Source: Pisaster brevispinus (lineage: Eukaryota; Echinodermata; Asteroidea; Forcipulatida; Asteriidae). From it: 64,000 nucleotides of DNA. Numbering within the stretch: position 1 is the first letter of the stretch; the number at the start of each line of letters is the position of its first letter. A program made the translations under genes and the position numbers. The notes under the pieces are model-generated. The model was not told where the DNA came from and ran no database searches. It saw only the letters and a list, made by a program, of their open reading frames with translations. Positions 58,421 through 64,000 of this stretch are shown here, piece by piece. The DNA is taken from contig JAMKCF010000003.1 in NCBI GenBank assembly GCA_023634235.1, positions 20,120,742 to 20,184,741 on the forward strand, in the 5' to 3' direction.

Positions 58421-61400
58421 GTGCATATAGAGAATTGTTACTTGCTTCTTGAAAATGGCTTCGCTTTTATAATTTTGACTGTATTTAGGCTTGTTGGAGT
58501 GGCAACCAAATGCAAGGCTATTTATCACCTTTCCAGTACAGAAAAATCAGACGAGAAGTTCTGCTTTTCTGCTTTACGATAAAATTCGTTAATCACGATG
58601 TACATGATTGATAACTAAATGTGATAGCTCTTTGGTGATTACATTCGTGCCAGTCAGTACGGACCTTTTCAGATAACAATGTCAAATTTGACAAAGTATA
58701 GCTTTTGAAAACGTTCAAAAAATACATATTTTTTTAAATACTGACGTAAATGTTTACGTAGCGATTTGGGACACAAATCGTAAATATTCATATAATTATT
58801 AAGGTAAATATTTACGACAAGGTCAAAAATGTGAATGTTTACGTAAATTTTGACATGCGGAGTAACCTCAAATTTGACAAAGAGCTTTTTGAAAACCTCC
58901 GAACTTTTTTTTTATCATTAAAAAAAATGTTATTACCGCGTTCTAAGCAAGAGTACGAATATGTATCAAATCCCTGAAACAGTCAACTTTTCCAGCTGTT
59001 TTTGCTGGTTTAATTTTAGCCAAATTTACTTCCCATTTCTTAGTTTTTAATGATAATCAAATCCGCCAGTGTGGTGGCGAATAAAATATGATGGCGCTGT
59101 CCAATTCAGCGACACTTGATGACTGTTGACTTGAAAACCGTAAGTTTACAAAATGGTTTTTACAAGTTTTGTCAGTTTATTATATTCGCATTGTTTGTCA
59201 TTGAGACAGGGGAATGTGGTGGGCAAATTATATTAAGGGTGGCCAAAAAAGGGCATTTGAACGATTGAGTCAATAGAGGTGTGGGTGGTAGAGGTATAGA
59301 CCGCGAGGATATTTTTCAGATCCTCTTCTTAGCAAAAACATGTTTCCACGCCACAATTTCGGGCAATCTTCAGTTGCGGGTGTGGGTGATTCTTAATGAA
59401 TCTATGGGTCTCCAGTCTCGTGAGAGACAAGTTTGGGGTTTGCAGTTAGGTTCAGGGTGAAGGTTGTGAAATAATTGTAAGAGTTAAATCCTGACCATAG
59501 GTGAACTGTTCCTCTAGCATGGAAATAATGATGTTGAGCGTTTCATCTGGGTCCTCAATGAAGGCAGAATCTTGTGGGATGTGATCACTTGTAAGGCATC
59601 AGTATAAGAAAAGTATGAACGACCCAAGATGGTTCTGCAAGCCCTTTTCTAAATTCTTTCAATATCATTGCTTTTTCTTTCTTCAAACCAGTTGAAATAG
59701 TTGTTCCTTTTGCTTTGTTACCCCTAAAGTTAAAGCCTGTACTCAATAACTTTGACATGGAAACTAAATCCTTTGCTATAGCCTTGAGATTTTTTTGCCC
59801 TGGTATTTATGATGTTGTCTTTGTTTCTGCTATTGTCAGGACTATGTCAAAATAGAAGCTGACAAATGTTTTAAAAGGGGAAAAAGCTTAAAGTTATAAG
59901 GCGTCGTTGTAAAATTGTAAAACAAATTAATCTTGTTGTTTTCATGTGGATTTTTTTCCACAGGTCCTTTTCTTTGTTTGTTATACATTTCTTCTATTCG
60001 TTCATTTATATCTGAAGTTGTTTTCTTTAACCTTCAATGATCTGACGTGCCAGACATCTCGGCACGTAAGTTGGCTATGATTATACCATCTCACGCATTT
60101 GTCATGAGTTATTTATAGAAATGAGATTTCCCTCAAAGTATCTGCTTTTATAGGCAGCTACGAATCAAAAAGCACATAACATAGAATTTGAATTTGAATG
60201 CAAACATCTTAAAACAATAAAAATAATCTGTCCACCAAAGGGTTAACGAAATTGAATGGTTGACCAGCTCTTGCTACTGGCTTTTACGAAATTTAATGAG
60301 TCTTGCGGCCTAATGAAATTGAATGATCTTATTTGACCAGTGAATGAGCCAGAAGTTAAAATGAATGGATTTTTTGCATAATTATGCTCGATCACAAAAA
60401 CATGAACACTGTCTGCGACTACTTTGTCAGCTCTTCCATCCTATATAACACACCTTTATTGTCATTTATTCGAAAAATGCATCAGTAACAATGCGGGTCA
60501 TCATTTCAGTTTCGCCAACAAACATTAAAACATTGCACATCAAAGGAAGACGTTGAGAGTACAACTATTTTTAGAAGAATACAAAAATGTAAACAGATTT
60601 AGCAAAGTACTGAGCAACCCGACTGGGTGGTCAGATACAATGTAGCAATAACCTCTAGGTGGTGGTTGGGGGTGGGCGGCACTGGTGGTTGGTGGTGTGT
60701 GTGGGGTGCAAAGGGGGCGAGGAGCGAGGGAAGGGGCTGGTTTGACCAAAAGAGAGATTTTGAAGAAAAAAGAAGACAAAACCAAAGATGAAAAGAGGGA
60801 GAAGTAAGTGATTAATTAGTGAGTGAGCCAGACTAACAGGCGGTATATCTTTTCCCCACAGATATCCACCCTTAATCTGGTATTCGTTGGAGCAAGCTTA
60901 ACGATTGAGTGGATCACATTGAGTTCACTTACACACACTCTTTGTTAAATTTTCTGTTACAAGAAAGTTCCATTTTATTAAAAAGTTTTCTTTGTTTCTA
61001 CTGGATTAATTCCTTGTTACTTAACTGAGCAAACAGAGCCCCCCCCCCTACACACACACACCCGAAAGGGACATGTAAGACTGGTAAATAAATGTATTTC
61101 GTTTCAGCGAAATAAAATTTCGTTCCATCGAATAGGTTGTTACGTCGAAGTAACATCTCGAGGGACCTATATAGATTATTTGAGGGAACGATATATTTCT
61201 TCAAGGGAAGAAAATATATCTCCTTTTTCCTGTTTCATTATTTTCTTTATATGGTCCTTTTAGGGGCTCCGTAGTATGGTGGCCTTAAAGAGACATCGAT
61301 CATATGTATTTACGTAAATATTCGCGATGTGTGCCCCAAATTTGCAAATATTCACGTTAGTATAAACGTTTTCGGCCGTGTCGCGAGCGATTTTTGCCCC

Positions 61401-62015
61401 AAACCGCAAATATTCACGTAAATATTAACGACACAACGGCCCCAGATACAAAGGGCTCCAGATTGCAAATATTCACGTAGACCGCCAAAATAATGACTTC
61501 CAAGATCTTAAGAACGAGAACGCATTAAAACCACGACCTATCTTAAAACTCTAACGACTCAGTACACATACATTAGACAATCAACCAGTGCATAAAGAGT
61601 GTGTTGAAGAGATCAAGAAGAGATCAAGTGCCTCATACAGACATTACGTTGTTACTCTCCATGATGTGTGCTATAGTGAAACCCGTGCTTCTCCATTAAA
61701 GATGATGGAATAATGATATTGAAAATAATATTATAGACCTTAGTAGTGTAACTTCAGTATTAACGGATGGGTAATCTACAAAAAGTCATCTACATGCTAT
61801 GTGTACCAATACGCGGGAAAGGGGAATCAAACGGATATGACCCTCGCAAAACAACAGCAAAATACAAACCAACAAACAAAACCTCACACATACTCAAAAA
61901 TGCATCCTTGTTGAGCATTCTTTTGGTTTTTCCCCGTTTTTCCTATGTTTCCCATAGACTTTGTAAACACATTTCCTTGTGGAGCATCCCGGTCTTTAGA
62001 ATTTCCATGTGGAGA

Positions 62016-62051
<36 letters not shown>

Positions 62052-63234
62052 CCCTTGGTCTCCATAAGGTACAGAAAGTGAAAGCGCCCTTACGGATCCG
62101 GTATGTGGGGTACTGCTATTGTTTTTCTATTATTCCCTTTTCTAAAGAAATTCTGTGTGGGGTACCACTATAACAAATAAAACCTTGTGGGGTAGCATTG
62201 TTTCATTGTTAAAAGTACCCAGTAAGTTAGCGTTTTGAAGGGCACGCATGTTTGCGAATCTCATTTGGACTTGTGGACATTCCTTTGTTATTGTGCAATT
62301 TAAGACAAAAGTTATTCGTCAACACCAGTAACAACACTGTTTGGGCGTATGTTATAAGTCCACATAGTGTTTCAAGCCCCTACACTGTGTGGACCTCTTT
62401 GTTCTCAGGTATGTAGCACTTGCCCACGAAAATTGAAACAAAAACAACGACGAAAACGAAAGCAGCAAAATCAACAACACCAACAACAACAACAACAGAC
62501 AATAAAAGCTAGGCCTCTTAATCACAAACAAAGTGCAAAAACGTACACCGTAAAACAATTAGACGAGTTGTCTTTAAAACCTGACAACTTTTGCAGTTTT
62601 AGGTTTGTACGGTGTTATACAAACGATTTCGTTGAACCACATCATATTTCGAGGAACCGGAATAATTGTTTCTTGTGAACAAAATGTATTTCCTCCCGTT
62701 TCTTACCTGTTCAATTTTGTCTTTACCTGTCCCTGTATACGGGCTCTGTAAAATGGCGTTTCGTCACTTTACAAAGAGCAAGCTAAACCAATTCTACCAT
62801 GCACGCGCATGTGCACTTGATAGAACTTTCCCTGTGGTAAACAATTTCTGTTCCCTTAAGCTGTTTTTCCATTTGTCTGGATTTGAAACTGTATCACTGC
62901 GGTCTATAAACTTTCATTCGTTACATTAGTTCGTGTCATCACATATCTCTGGGATGCGTGTAATAGAATGGCTGGCAGGGGGGTCCAGTTTCATAGAGCT
63001 GCTTAACGGCTGATTTTGTGCTTACTGTTCGATTTCCATTTTATAGCGCTGCTAACTGTAAGCACACGAAAAGGCATGCTAACCTTCCGGAGCTTACTGT
63101 ATGGAAATGAATGACGTATAAAAGGAGGACCAAATGTGGACAACCCATTTTCCAAAAAAATCTGGTAGAATGAAAACAGACTTAATGTTCAAATGACGTC
63201 TCTTTAAAGAATATTCATTTTCTGCTATCAGAAA
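58421..63234 (+). repeat. 4.8 kb direct duplication, copy B
   Basis: Second copy of 51844-56648. Its right edge continues without a break into the foldback element 63103-63900, so this copy keeps the older right flank. Its left edge starts abruptly inside the LINE reading frame at GTGCATATAG. The T run near 62018-62050 is an unbroken homopolymer here but interrupted by CCC in copy A. Confidence 0.95.
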
Positions 63235-63900
63235 ATTGGATTTTTCATTTCCTCATACACCAGTGGTCCAAAAGTGTACGACGCAAATTTCAAAATTTCT
63301 ACATAGCAGAAATTTGAAATTAACTTTTACTAGCAAAAAAAATGGAATGAACGTTTAGGAGCAAACCACCTTTCCAAAATTCAACAGTCGAAAGCTGCAG
63401 GAACTAATCTTTTGGAAACAGCCAAAATTGTAATTTTTCACTTAAGCAGAATGTAAGGGTCGGATATTCCATCGTTGACTAAGAAAAAGTTTTGTGGGGT
63501 TTCTTAACTCTAAACACGACAATATACCCACCACTGTTTTATGCTTTTGGCTAAAAAATACTTTGATTTTAGGCTAGTGAAAACAGTTTATAAATAAAAA
63601 TAAGATTTGTCGAAAAAGTTCAACCAAATTGTTTGCATAGGAGAAAATTTGAAATTTGGTTTGCTCCGAAATGTTCATGCGAACTTTCTGCTGGTAGAAA
63701 ATTTGAAATCTGCGTTGTACACTTTCGGACCGCCAGTGTATAAGGAAATGAAAAATCTGAACTTCTGGTAGCAAAAAATGAAAATTTTGAAAAGGGACTG
63801 TATTTGAACATTTGTTCTGTTTTTACTCTACCAGGTTTTTTTTTTTTTTGGGGGGGAATGGGTTGTCCACTTTTGGTCCTCCATACGGAACGTTCATTCC
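63103..63900. mobile_element. Foldback element spanning the right edge of copy B
   Basis: Left arm 63103-63290 and right arm about 63700-63900 are inverted copies: GGAGGACCAAATGTGGACAA faces TTGTCCACTTTTGGTCCTCC, CTGGTAGAATGAAAACAGA faces TCTGTTTTTACTCTACCAG, and TTTTTCATTTCCTCATACAC faces GTGTATAAGGAAATGAAAAA. The non-coding ~400-base interior repeats AAATTTGAAAT words. A partial third arm-like stretch follows to 64000. Confidence 0.75.
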
Positions 63901-64000
63901 AATTTACTGTTATGTACAATTTTTGAAATTTGCTTTGTACACTTTCGGTCACCGGTGAGGAAATGAAAAACCCGACTTTCTGATATCAGAAAATGAAAAG

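Noticed and set aside
51844..63234. LTR retrotransposon with the 4.8 kb copies as LTRs
   Set aside because: No TG...CA ends, primer-binding site or polypurine tract, and the enzyme between them is a non-LTR type truncated on both sides.

Overview
This window is animal nuclear DNA. Coding sequence is split into short exons with ordinary GT-AG introns, introns and intergenic DNA are AT-rich, and the rest is dense in tRNA-derived SINEs, inverted-repeat (MITE-like) elements and microsatellites. The window suggests an invertebrate deuterostome, and an echinoderm such as a sea star is my best guess. That is inference; no feature names the species.

The main gene (+ strand, 9460-29955) is the 3' three quarters of a sarco/endoplasmic reticulum Ca2+-ATPase (SERCA, ATP2A family). 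I resolve 17 exons whose phases all match. They encode 787 residues equivalent to about residue 234 to the C-terminus of vertebrate SERCA1. The phosphorylated Asp, the hinge and nucleotide-site motifs and all the Ca2+ ligands I checked are present. The first ~233 residues must lie upstream, so 1-9459 is read as a long 5' intron.

Two things about this gene stand out. (1) Seven short sequences, at most one per intron and all on the sense strand (4191-4278, 13051-13123, 14741-14826, 15662-15746, 17978-18064, 19499-19579, 23063-23148), have the layout of C/D box snoRNAs: terminal stem, C box, D'/C' region with an internal hairpin whose sequence changes while pairing is kept, an 11-12 nt guide, and a D box. 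The guide is complementary to the AACGAGGAATTC segment of 18S rRNA, around the equivalent of yeast Gm1572. SERCA would therefore be a multi-snoRNA host gene. (2) Intron 24301-24799 is a textbook U12-type AT-AC intron (ATATCCTT donor, TTCCTTGAC branch site, AC acceptor), and only that splicing restores the conserved SEMVLADD reading.

Inside the presumed 5' intron, on the opposite strand, is a THAP-domain exon (2333-2719) that has lost its invariant Trp and carries a frameshift. A CRE/CCAAT promoter-like region lies just upstream of it.

From 29956 to about 50600 there is ~20 kb with no gene I can support: SERCA 3' UTR, then AT-rich DNA with several families of inverted-repeat elements, SINEs, a TGTGACAT minisatellite and two near-perfect palindromes. 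At 50769-50853 is a first coding exon with a signal peptide and a clean donor; its later exons are not identified.

The last 12 kb holds a 4.8 kb segment present twice in direct orientation (51844-56648 and 58421-63234), almost identical, separated by a 1.8 kb piece of a CR1/L2-like LINE (endonuclease plus part of the reverse transcriptase). This is either a very recent duplication or an assembly joining of two haplotypes. An inverted-repeat element that spans the right edge of the second copy shows that the second copy keeps the older arrangement.
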